DNA of 64,000 bases, from assembly GCA_016283095.1 (NCBI GenBank), contig JAEEMG010000082.1:62001-126000 (forward strand), written 5' to 3'. How positions within the stretch are numbered: position 1 is the first letter of the stretch; every line of letters starts with the position of its first letter. Both the position numbers and the translations under genes were made by a program. Under the pieces are notes generated by a model. The model searched no databases. It saw only the letters and a program-made list of their open reading frames with translations, and was not told the origin of the DNA. Below, one piece after another: positions 28,682 through 36,445 of this stretch. The stretch comes from Paludibacteraceae bacterium (lineage in GTDB: Bacteria > Bacteroidota > Bacteroidia > Bacteroidales > Paludibacteraceae).

Positions 28682-29566
28682 ATGGACAATAAGACAAAAT
28701 ATAAAGTAATAGAAGCAAAACTTAATGGAAAACTGACATTCGACAACGGAGGAGATTTCATCGCAGACCTTTTCAGCGGAGATCTTGCAGAAATCGGATA
28801 TGACTCGTTTGAAAATGAGGGAGAGGTGTTGAAATGCTACGTCGCAGAAAATCTTTTTTCAGAGACAAAGTTGAAAGAGGTGATAGGAAGCTCTGAACTT
28901 TATGCGAATATAACATATAAAACGGAAGAATTAGAAGATAAGGATTGGAACGAGGAGTGGGAAAAAAACTATTTCCAGCCGATTGTTGTGGCAGACCAAG
29001 TGGTGGTGTGCAGCGAATTCCATAAGAATGTGCCAGAAAGCAAATATAAAATCATTATAAATCCGAGGATGGCATTCGGTACTGGCCATCATCAGACGAC
29101 TGGATTGATGATGAAGAATATGCTTGATTGTGATTTTAAGGGGAAGACGGTGATGGACATGGGCTGTGGCACTGCAATCCTGTCGATCTTGGCTGCGTAT
29201 TTAGGTGCGGAAAGAGTGGATGCTGTCGACATAGATGTGTGGGCATACGAAAATTCAATCGACAATCTGGTTGTAAATAAAGTGGAGGATAAGATACATG
29301 TCCGCCAGGGCGACGCTGCAACAGTGGAAGGATTGAATTCCGTCTACGATATATTTCTGGCCAATATCAACCGCAATATTTTGATCAATGATATACCTAG
29401 ATATGCCAATTCCATCAAAGAAAACGGAAAATTAATCTTAAGTGGATTTTATAAGGAAGATATTCCAGCGATCGAAGAAGTTGCTAAAAAACATAATTTT
29501 AGCTTGCAATTTGTAAAAGAAAAAGACAATTGGGTGTCAATTTGCATGAATAAGCAAAAGTGTTAG
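28682..29566 (+). CDS. prmA: Ribosomal protein L11 methyltransferase
   Basis: SAM-dependent methyltransferase that methylates ribosomal protein L11 (294 aa, normal length). The N-terminal substrate-recognition domain is followed by AFGTGHHQTTGLMM (131-144), SAM motif I VMDMGCGTAILS (157-168), the acidic motif II residue in VDAVDIDVWA, and LANINRNIL, the family's asparagine motif. It is followed by a DUF2795 gene with its own promoter and the T9SS operon, an arrangement that may be syntenic rather than functional. Confidence 0.95.
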   Translation: MDNKTKYKVIEAKLNGKLTFDNGGDFIADLFSGDLAEIGYDSFENEGEVLKCYVAENLFSETKLKEVIGSSELYANITYKTEELEDKDWNEEWEKNYFQPIVVADQVVVCSEFHKNVPESKYKIIINPRMAFGTGHHQTTGLMMKNMLDCDFKGKTVMDMGCGTAILSILAAYLGAERVDAVDIDVWAYENSIDNLVVNKVEDKIHVRQGDAATVEGLNSVYDIFLANINRNILINDIPRYANSIKENGKLILSGFYKEDIPAIEEVAKKHNFSLQFVKEKDNWVSICMNKQKC

Positions 29567-29609
29567 TAAAATAATAGTCAAGAAAGTTGTTTTACTTAAA
29601 AAAAAATAT

Positions 29610-29617
29610 ACTTTTGC
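29610..29617 (+). promoter_or_regulatory. Promoter -7 box of DUF2795-por operon
   Basis: TACTTTTG matches TAnnTTTG. Just downstream, CTCTC...GAGAG (29622-29637) can form a small hairpin at the expected 5' end of the transcript. It is the only clear promoter found before porP, so it may drive the whole T9SS cluster. Confidence 0.65.
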
Positions 29618-29671
29618 AATCTCTCTAAAAGGAGAGTGTGTAAAGTTGTTTAATTCTTAACAAAAACGCTT

Positions 29672-29893
29672 ATGTATTGGACATTAGAGTTGGCGACAAA
29701 ATTGGAAGATGCTCCATGGCCTGCATCAAAGGATGAATTGATTGACTACGCATCTAGATCAGGAGCTCCGTTGGAGGTTATCGAAAACTTGGAAGAGTTG
29801 GAAGATGAAGGCGAAATATACGAGTGTATAGAGGATATTTGGCCTGATTACCCAAGCAATGAAGATTTCTTTTTCAATGAGGAGGAGTACTAA
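29672..29893 (+). CDS. DUF2795 domain protein
   Basis: Small, acidic cytoplasmic protein of 73 aa. The stretch MYWTLELATKLEDAPWPASK, then DELIDYASRSGAPLEVIENL matches the DUF2795 pattern, related in general shape to small DNA- or protein-binding helical domains. The C-terminus is strongly acidic and aromatic (EDFFFNEEEY). It is the first gene after the likely operon promoter and lies 121 bp upstream of porP. Its role is unknown; being first in the T9SS transcript invites a regulatory guess, but that is only inference. Confidence 0.85.
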   Translation: MYWTLELATKLEDAPWPASKDELIDYASRSGAPLEVIENLEELEDEGEIYECIEDIWPDYPSNEDFFFNEEEY

Positions 29894-30014
29894 CTGGTCA
29901 CGGAAAAAATCAAAAAGAGAATTTTTTTTGAATTTTTACGTTGATTTTTTTTGTCAGTTACGGCAAAAAAAACTAATATTGCTCTTAAATTCCGTTTTGA
30001 ACGGGTCAAAAAGG

Positions 30015-30965
30015 ATGCTGATTTTGCTTATATCGCTATTTTTCAGCGATATAATTGCGTACTCGCAATTCAGCAACCTTGATATGTTGAGTGCAGTTTT
30101 GGATTGGGAACGAGCTAATCCGTCGTTAGTGGCGAGCAACAAGAGAACAAACGTGTTGGGAGAGTTCCAATCCCAATGGGCAGGATTTGAGGATCATCCG
30201 CAGGATGTGTTTTTCAGTTTCAACTCTCATTTGCCATGTCAACGAGATCAAGCTGTCGGAGTCGCATTCTCTGTTCAGTCAGAGAGTTTCTGGAAGTTCC
30301 AGCGATTAGGTTTGGAATATGCTCATCGAATTGAAACAAAGACAGGCAACCTGTCATTCGGTTTGGATGTAGGATTCGCGGATTTTAGTTTTGATTACGA
30401 TAAAGCTTCTTCAGGAGTTGGAGGAGAAGACGATTACCACAAACTGCAGGATCCGTTACTAAGCAAAGAAGGAGCAAGCGAGGAACAGAACGATATTGTC
30501 TTCGACGTGAATTTCGGAGTCGGGGCAAAGATAAACAAACTCGATGTCGGCGTGTCAGTGTTTCATTTGAATGCAGGCAAGGCTGAAATAGTAGAAGGTA
30601 GGTTTTTCGCATTGAAGCCGACGATGCTTGTATATGGAGAATACAAGTTAAGGACGAGAAGCAAAATGTTCTTGTACAGACCATCGCTGATGGTACGAAG
30701 TGATTTCTCGACGATGCAGGTAGGAATGAACAACGTCTGCACGTACAAAGAAAAGTACACATTCGCACTGAACTCGTGGTTTTGGAGTTCGATGGCATTT
30801 GCGTTTAGCTTCGAAGTCATTTCTGGAATGCAGATTGGATACGGATATGTGTTGCCATTAAATAAAATGATTAGGTCCGGTGGTTCACATGACGTAGTAG
30901 TGAGATACTCGTTTGATTTGAATTTTTCAAAGAAAGACAGGTATAAAAGTGAAAGAATTTTATAA
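30015..30965 (+). CDS. porP: PorP/SprF family T9SS outer-membrane protein
   Basis: Outer-membrane protein of the type IX secretion system (316 aa from the ATG at 30015). That start gives a signal peptide, MLILLISLFFSDIIAYSQ, and the normal family length; the frame is open for 52 codons further upstream but that stretch is basic and unlike a secreted N-terminus. The mature protein begins with NLDMLSAVLDWERANPSLV, and GVGAKINKLDVGVSVFHLNA is typical of the family's barrel strands. PorP-type proteins bind the translocon or substrate anchors (for example with PorE or with SprB-type substrates). It precedes porKLMN, the order known from Porphyromonas gingivalis. Confidence 0.88.
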   Translation: MLILLISLFFSDIIAYSQFSNLDMLSAVLDWERANPSLVASNKRTNVLGEFQSQWAGFEDHPQDVFFSFNSHLPCQRDQAVGVAFSVQSESFWKFQRLGLEYAHRIETKTGNLSFGLDVGFADFSFDYDKASSGVGGEDDYHKLQDPLLSKEGASEEQNDIVFDVNFGVGAKINKLDVGVSVFHLNAGKAEIVEGRFFALKPTMLVYGEYKLRTRSKMFLYRPSLMVRSDFSTMQVGMNNVCTYKEKYTFALNSWFWSSMAFAFSFEVISGMQIGYGYVLPLNKMIRSGGSHDVVVRYSFDLNFSKKDRYKSERIL

Positions 30966-31003
30966 AACAATAAATTTGAAATAAAATTAGTAATTCAAAT
31001 ATC

Positions 31004-32413
31004 ATGAAAAAGCTGTTAATTTTCTCAGTGATTGCATTGCTACTCGGTAGCTGCTCCGGAGACGGAGGAGGCGAGTTGGTCGGTGTTTATTCAAAATCAT
31101 GGAAAGAGCCGTCTCCTTATGGTATGCTTTACATTAAGCGCGGATCCTTTACCATTGGTCAGAACGACCAGGACGCAAACTGGGCTATGACATCACAGTC
31201 AAAGACGGTTTCTGTTGACGCATTTTGGATGGATGAGACAGAGATTACAAATGGAGAGTACCGTCAATTCGTACACTGGGTACGCGACTCTATCGCACGT
31301 GAGAAGTTGTCTTTAGTTGATGAAGAGTTTAAGATCACGCAAGACAAAAAAGGAAATGAGCTAAAGAAGCCAATCCTAAACTGGAAGAAGGAAATTCCTT
31401 GGGAAAAGCCTAATGAGGATCAGCAGATCGCTATTGATAGTATGTTCTATATGGGAGAGGACGATATCGATATCTTCCCTCAGTTGAACGCTATGATTTT
31501 GTCGTACCAGTATTCTTGGGTAGACTATATTCAGGCTGCCAAGAAGGAGAACAAGTTCGACGTAATGCGTGGATCATACAACAGAAGCATTGAGGGTCTT
31601 GGTGTAACTAAGGATAGTGCTGATGTGATGATTCGTAAGGATACTTCTTACTACAATGAGCAGGGTCACATCATCAACAAAACAATCTACAAGGAGTTGA
31701 AGAAGCGTTCAGACTTCATCTCAAAGAAGCGTATCAACATTTATCCAGATACACTTTGCTGGATTCGTGACTTTACTTATGCATACAACGAGCCATACAT
31801 GAAGTTGTACTTCGCTCACCCAGGATATGGTGAATACCCAGTAGTTGGTGTTTCTTGGGAGCAGGCTCAGGCATTCTGTCATTGGCGTACAAACCTATTC
31901 AATGGTTACCAGATCAAGAACGGTGGCGTACGAGTTCAGGACTTCCGTCTACCAACAGAGGCTGAGTGGGAGTACGCAGCACGTGGTGGCAAGGACTTGT
32001 CTATGTACCCTTGGGGAGGTTACTACGTACGTACAGCAAAAGGATGTTTCTTGGCAAACTTCAAGCCACAGCGTGGTAACTACACAGACGACGGTTATCT
32101 AATCACATCTCGTGTAGCTTCATATCCACCAAACGATTTCGGTTTGTATGATATGGCTGGAAATGTTGCAGAGTGGACATCTACTGCATTCCACGAGTCT
32201 AACTATTCATTTGTACACGATATGAACCCTAACTACGAGTACAACGCTAAGTCAAGCGATCCTGAGGTATTGCGTAGAAAGGTTATCAAGGGTGGTGGCT
32301 GGAAGGATGTCAGCATCTTCTTGCAGTGCGGTATGCGTACATATGAGTACCAGACTGAGAACCGTTCATTCCTAGGTTTCCGTTGTGTAAGAAGCTATAT
32401 TGGAATGGATTAA
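31004..32413 (+). CDS. porK: T9SS ring lipoprotein PorK/GldK
   Basis: Outer-membrane lipoprotein of the T9SS ring (469 aa). The lipobox LLLGSCSG places the lipidated Cys at residue 17. The body is a formylglycine-generating-enzyme (SUMF1) fold: GSFTIGQNDQDANWA, then VSVDAFWMDETEITNGEYRQF near the start, RLPTEAEWEYAARGG in the second half, and GGGWKDVSIFLQCGMRTY near the end. The FGE active-site cysteines are not expected to work here; PorK is structural and forms periplasmic rings with PorN. It lies directly upstream of porL. Confidence 0.95.
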   Translation: MKKLLIFSVIALLLGSCSGDGGGELVGVYSKSWKEPSPYGMLYIKRGSFTIGQNDQDANWAMTSQSKTVSVDAFWMDETEITNGEYRQFVHWVRDSIAREKLSLVDEEFKITQDKKGNELKKPILNWKKEIPWEKPNEDQQIAIDSMFYMGEDDIDIFPQLNAMILSYQYSWVDYIQAAKKENKFDVMRGSYNRSIEGLGVTKDSADVMIRKDTSYYNEQGHIINKTIYKELKKRSDFISKKRINIYPDTLCWIRDFTYAYNEPYMKLYFAHPGYGEYPVVGVSWEQAQAFCHWRTNLFNGYQIKNGGVRVQDFRLPTEAEWEYAARGGKDLSMYPWGGYYVRTAKGCFLANFKPQRGNYTDDGYLITSRVASYPPNDFGLYDMAGNVAEWTSTAFHESNYSFVHDMNPNYEYNAKSSDPEVLRRKVIKGGGWKDVSIFLQCGMRTYEYQTENRSFLGFRCVRSYIGMD

Positions 32414-32467
32414 TCTAATTCTAATCAAAAACGTAATTATTAACAATCTTAAATTAATATTCGAAAA

Positions 32468-33301
32468 ATGGGTATAATGGAATTTATGCAGTCACCTACT
32501 GGTAAAAGAATGACAGGTGTTGCTTACTCTCTAGGAGCTTCAATCGTAATCGTTGGAGCATTGTTCAAAATCATGCACTGGCCAGGTGCTGGAGTCATGC
32601 TTACAATCGGAATGGGTACTGAGGCTATCTTGTTTGCTATCGGTATCTTCGATAAGCCTCACAAGGATTACCACTGGGAGCTAGTATGGCCTGAACTTGA
32701 TGACGAAGGTGCTGAGGGTTCAGCTCACGGAGTTGTTGCTGCAGGAGATTCAAAGGAACTTTCTATCCCTACAGTTGATACTAAGGCTCTAGTTGAGGAG
32801 CAGTTGAAAAACCTTTCAGAGGGTGTTTCTAAGTTGGGTAACACAGCTTCTCAGTTGGCTAACCTTTCAGAGGCAGCTAACGTATCTAGCTCATATATCT
32901 CTAACGTAAACGCAGCTTCTCAGGCTGCAGGTGCTTTCGCAGCATCTCAGGCTAACCTAAAGAACTCTTCTGATTCTTTGGTTAACTCATACAAGGATAT
33001 CGAGGCTAGCATCAGCAGCGCATCTTCTGGTTCAAAGAACTTCGCTGATCAGATGAACGGAATCAACAAGAACATCTCTAGCATCAACAGCATGTTCGAG
33101 ATCCAGGCTAAGACAGCTAACGAGCAGGGTGAGGCTATGTCTCTTGTAACTACTGCTCTTAAGACAGTCGCTGGTTCAATCAACTCTTCTGCAGCTTCAG
33201 CTGAGTCTTACAAGTCTGAGATCGAGAAGTTGGCACAGCAGATGAAGAGCCTTAACACTGTTTATGGCAACATGTTGAACGCCATGACTATCCGTGGTTA
33301 A
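32468..33301 (+). CDS. porL: T9SS motor protein PorL/GldL
   Basis: Inner-membrane stator-like subunit that, with PorM, converts proton motive force into motion driving secretion (277 aa). Two N-terminal membrane helices lie at about 15-33 and 42-60, separated by KIMHWPGAG. The conserved acidic residue inside helix 2 is Glu52 (GTEAILFAIG), and Lys34 sits at the end of helix 1; equivalent residues are implicated in proton use in Flavobacterium GldL. From about 105 the chain is a Ser/Ala/Asn-rich coiled coil in the cytoplasm. Confidence 0.96.
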   Translation: MGIMEFMQSPTGKRMTGVAYSLGASIVIVGALFKIMHWPGAGVMLTIGMGTEAILFAIGIFDKPHKDYHWELVWPELDDEGAEGSAHGVVAAGDSKELSIPTVDTKALVEEQLKNLSEGVSKLGNTASQLANLSEAANVSSSYISNVNAASQAAGAFAASQANLKNSSDSLVNSYKDIEASISSASSGSKNFADQMNGINKNISSINSMFEIQAKTANEQGEAMSLVTTALKTVAGSINSSAASAESYKSEIEKLAQQMKSLNTVYGNMLNAMTIRG

Positions 33302-33345
33302 TTGTTAAATGTAATTAGTGTAAACTAATCTTTAGGTATTAATCT

Positions 33346-34938
33346 ATGAGTGGAGCTACGAACTGTCCGGAGACCCCGAGACAGAAGATGATCGCCATGA
33401 TGTACCTCGTGCTAACTGCCATGCTTGCACTTAACGTGTCTGCGCAGATTTTGAACGGATACACCTCGATCTACGAATCAATGACGAAGAGCGTACAGAT
33501 CGCTCAGGGTAACAATGCAAACTTGGAGTTCAAGTTTGGATCTCTAAAGGACCAGAATCCTGTTAAGGCTAAGCCAATGGAGCCATATGTAGACTCATTG
33601 GTAAAGGAGTCAAACGCACTATACCAGTATCTTGACACATTCAAGCACACTTTGGTTATGCTTGTAGACGGTGAAGAGGCTGATAAGAAAGATTGGACAA
33701 TCAAGAACGCTGGTGACCTTAACATCGCTAGTGAGCTTTTGGAAGGAAAATCTTCACGTGCTAAGGACCCTGATGGTAATAACTGGGGTACTACAATGAA
33801 GGCAAAGATTGGTGCTTTCAGCCAGTTCGCTCAGAGAATGGTTAAAGTCGGCGACATCGCTGATACAACAAAGGCAAATTCTTTCAAGCAGACATTTGAT
33901 ACTCCTGATAAGAAGATCGAAGGTGCTGTTTACTCTTGGGAGAAGCAGATGTTGGAGGACCAGCCAGCTATCGCAGTGTTGGCAACTGTAACAAAACTTC
34001 AGAACGACGTACGCAACACAGAGGCAGAGTGTTTGAACCATATCATCGGTCAGCTAGATGCTGGTGACTTCCGTGTGAACAAGATTCAGGCTCTTGCAAT
34101 TGCTGATGAGCAGTACGTGTTGAGAGGAGGCAAGTATCGTGCTAAGATCGTGTTGGCTGCAACTGACTCAACTACGAATCCAGTTATCGAGATCAATGGT
34201 AAGCCATTGGAGAAGGATATCTACGAGTTTACTGCAACTACTCTTGGTAAGCAGAAGTACAAAGGTAGCATCAAGATGAAGAAGCCAAATGGTGACGAGA
34301 TTTCTTATCCATTTGAGACTGAGTACGTTGTTGGTGAGCCTACAGCTACAGTTTCTGCCGACATGATGAACGTGCTTTACGCCGGATTCCAGAATCCAAT
34401 CTCTGTATCAGTTCCAGGTGTTAACTCTGGTGATGTTAGCGTATCAGTTTCTGGTGCAAACATCACTAAGACTGCTAAGGGTTGGGTCGTTACTCCTAAT
34501 CCATCACAGGTAGGAAGAATGTGTGATATCAACGTTTCTGCTAACATCGGTGGTAAGTCACAGCACATGGCTAAGCATTCATTTAGAGTCAAGAAACTTC
34601 CTAATCCAGCAGCAATGTTGAAGTATGGTAAGGATGGTAGATTCTGGATGGGTAAGATTGCTAAGACTGATCTTATCTCTGCAGACGAGGTTGTTGCTGA
34701 GCTTCCTGATGCAGACTTGAACGTTAAGTACAATGTGCTTTCATTCTCTATCAAGTCAACAGACTCAATGGGTAATACAATCGTAGAGCCAGCTCAGGGT
34801 TCTCGTTTGACAGAGAAACAGAAGGCAGTGTTCAAGAAATTGGTTAAAGGAAAGACTATCTACTTGTCTGATGTATTCGCTACAGGACCAGATAAGGTAA
34901 AACGTCAGCTTTCTCCAGTCGAAATTGCACTTAAGTAA
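33346..34938 (+). CDS. porM: T9SS motor protein PorM/GldM
   Basis: Single-pass inner-membrane protein with a long periplasmic part (530 aa). A short cytoplasmic N-terminus (GATNCPETPRQKMIAMM) leads into one membrane helix (MYLVLTAMLALNVSAQI). Four periplasmic domains follow: a helical bundle, then beta domains such as GGKYRAKIVLAATDSTTNPV and NVLYAGFQNPISVSVPGVNS. It spans the periplasm from PorL to the PorK/N ring. There is a 44-bp gap to porL and 27 bp to porN. Confidence 0.96.
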   Translation: MSGATNCPETPRQKMIAMMYLVLTAMLALNVSAQILNGYTSIYESMTKSVQIAQGNNANLEFKFGSLKDQNPVKAKPMEPYVDSLVKESNALYQYLDTFKHTLVMLVDGEEADKKDWTIKNAGDLNIASELLEGKSSRAKDPDGNNWGTTMKAKIGAFSQFAQRMVKVGDIADTTKANSFKQTFDTPDKKIEGAVYSWEKQMLEDQPAIAVLATVTKLQNDVRNTEAECLNHIIGQLDAGDFRVNKIQALAIADEQYVLRGGKYRAKIVLAATDSTTNPVIEINGKPLEKDIYEFTATTLGKQKYKGSIKMKKPNGDEISYPFETEYVVGEPTATVSADMMNVLYAGFQNPISVSVPGVNSGDVSVSVSGANITKTAKGWVVTPNPSQVGRMCDINVSANIGGKSQHMAKHSFRVKKLPNPAAMLKYGKDGRFWMGKIAKTDLISADEVVAELPDADLNVKYNVLSFSIKSTDSMGNTIVEPAQGSRLTEKQKAVFKKLVKGKTIYLSDVFATGPDKVKRQLSPVEIALK

Positions 34939-34965
34939 TCATAAAAAACTGAAAAGGTTTAAGTC

Positions 34966-35847
34966 ATGAAAAAAAGTTTAAATTTGTTGTTAACTGCTTG
35001 TTTGCTAGCTTTTGCAAACCTCGCTAATGCTCAGGATCAGTCATTCTTCGACGAGGCTGGTAACATTTCTGAGGAATTGCAGACTAACTTGCCAACAAGT
35101 GGTCCCAAAGAAGGTCTTGAACCTATTGAAATGGTTAACCCACGTGCCGACGATATCTATTGGCAAAAGGTTGTATATAGAATTATCGACCTTCGTGAGA
35201 AAATGAATTTTCCACTATACTACCCTGAGCTTCCAGCTGACAACAGAACAAGCTTCTTTGCTCTAATGTTCAGATTGGTACAGGATGGTAAAGTCAAGGT
35301 GTATGACTATGCTGAGGAGTACGAGCATTTCGATGATCAGCATGTGACTAAGTTCCGTGATTTGATGGATAAGTTCGCGTTGCCATACGAAACAAAACTT
35401 GACTCTATTACAAATGATACAATTTATGTAATTGATGACACAGACGTTCCTAACCGTGATATCATCAAGTACTTCTGCAAGGAAGTATGGTATTTCGATA
35501 GAATTTCGTCTACTTTCAATTGCCGTATCATCGGTTTCTGCCCAGTGATGCAGAGAGAGGGAGATACAGGTCTAGAGACATTGCCTCTATTCTGGATTCC
35601 TTTTGAGACACTTCGTCCTTTCTTGTCACAGACAGAGGTTCTTATCACTGATAAGAATAATGGAGCAAGACCTTCGTTTGACGACTTGTTCATGAAGAGA
35701 AGATTTTCTAGCTACATCTACAAAGAGTCTAATGTACAGAACAGATCTTTGCTAGAGTACAATACAACACTTGAGGATGTTAAGAAGGAGCAGGAGATGG
35801 TTAAAACTCGCTTGATCAACTTCGAGACAGACTTGTGGGAGTATTAA
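34966..35847 (+). CDS. porN: T9SS ring protein PorN/GldN
   Basis: Periplasmic partner of PorK in the T9SS ring (293 aa). The signal peptide ends at NAQDQ near residue 22. The core includes DIYWQKVVYRIIDLREKMNF and PLYYPELPADNRTSFFALMF, then IDDTDVPNRDIIKYFCKEVW and the C-terminal MKRRFSSYIYKESNVQNR, all typical of GldN. It closes the operon and is followed by a strong terminator. Confidence 0.96.
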   Translation: MKKSLNLLLTACLLAFANLANAQDQSFFDEAGNISEELQTNLPTSGPKEGLEPIEMVNPRADDIYWQKVVYRIIDLREKMNFPLYYPELPADNRTSFFALMFRLVQDGKVKVYDYAEEYEHFDDQHVTKFRDLMDKFALPYETKLDSITNDTIYVIDDTDVPNRDIIKYFCKEVWYFDRISSTFNCRIIGFCPVMQREGDTGLETLPLFWIPFETLRPFLSQTEVLITDKNNGARPSFDDLFMKRRFSSYIYKESNVQNRSLLEYNTTLEDVKKEQEMVKTRLINFETDLWEY

Positions 35848-35871
35848 AAAGAGACTTTCTTAAAGAAAATT

Positions 35872-35901
35872 GGCATCGCAATAAAATGCGATGCCTTTTT
35901 T
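35872..35901 (+). terminator. Terminator of por operon
   Basis: GGCATCGCA (35872-35880) pairs with TGCGATGCC (35887-35895) around ATAAAA, followed by a T run to 35901. Confidence 0.92.
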
Positions 35902-36386
35902 ATTTTTAAACAAATGTTTGATTTTAATTAGATGATTTTTCATGTCAAAAGAGGATTGTTAAGGGCGGAACGCCCTAACCTCCGGCTAATGTGCGAGCCG
36001 TAGGCGAGCACACATAATTTGACAAAACCACAGAGATACAAAGTCCACAGAGAAAGACTACGCCTTTTAATGAGACTTCAATCAGAAAGCGGAAAATGCT
36101 TCTATATTTTGATTGCTCGTTATAGCGACCTGTGCAGATTTCAATTCGTCGTACTCACGTCATTTAAGTACTTTTGGATTTTGTCTAAATGATTGAAGAA
36201 ACGTTAAAATTGCGAATTCCATATGATTCATGTTTATTGGATTTGACCCATTACTCCACCTGCCATTGCATGTTGAAACGAACGACAATAAGAATCAGAA
36301 GATAGATGTCTTCGAAAAAAGACTAGGAAAGAGATAAAATCAGTCATAAACTAGGAAAGAGCCATTCATTTCTCTTCATTTTTTAC
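35902..36386. other. Non-coding stretch with palindromes between porN and leuS
   Basis: No credible ORF. It contains a palindrome GTTAAGGGCG-GAA-CGCCCTAAC (35958-35979), a second stem-like block GTGCGAGCC...GGCGAGCAC (35991-36011), the 20-mer at 36024-36043 that recurs with one mismatch at 56277-56296, and two copies of ACTAGGAAAGAG (36322-36333 and 36350-36361) just before the leuS promoter. It looks like a resting place for dispersed repeats. Confidence 0.5.
36024..36043 (+). repeat. Dispersed CCACAGAG repeat, copy 1
   Basis: A 20-mer containing CCACAGAGATACAAAG, repeated at 56277-56296 with a single C/T change. A partial further copy (CCACAGAGAAAG) follows at once. Confidence 0.6.
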
Positions 36387-36394
36387 TAATTTTG
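36387..36394 (+). promoter_or_regulatory. Promoter -7 box of leuS
   Basis: TAATTTTG, a TAnnTTTG match 51 bp before the leuS ATG. No exact TTTG -33 element; the direct repeat ACTAGGAAAGAG ends 25 bp upstream of the box. Confidence 0.6.
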
Positions 36395-36445
36395 CACACG
36401 TCTATACTGCGGACACATCAAGAAGAGACAGAAATTTGAAATACA

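Noticed and set aside
29859..30014. Upstream 52-codon extension of porP
   Set aside because: It overlaps the DUF2795 gene, is rich in Lys/Arg and would bury the signal peptide that starts at 30015.
35958..36011. Palindromes after porN considered as a second terminator or attachment site
   Set aside because: There is no T run, no tRNA or integrase nearby, and a strong terminator already exists at 35872-35901; dispersed repeats explain them better.
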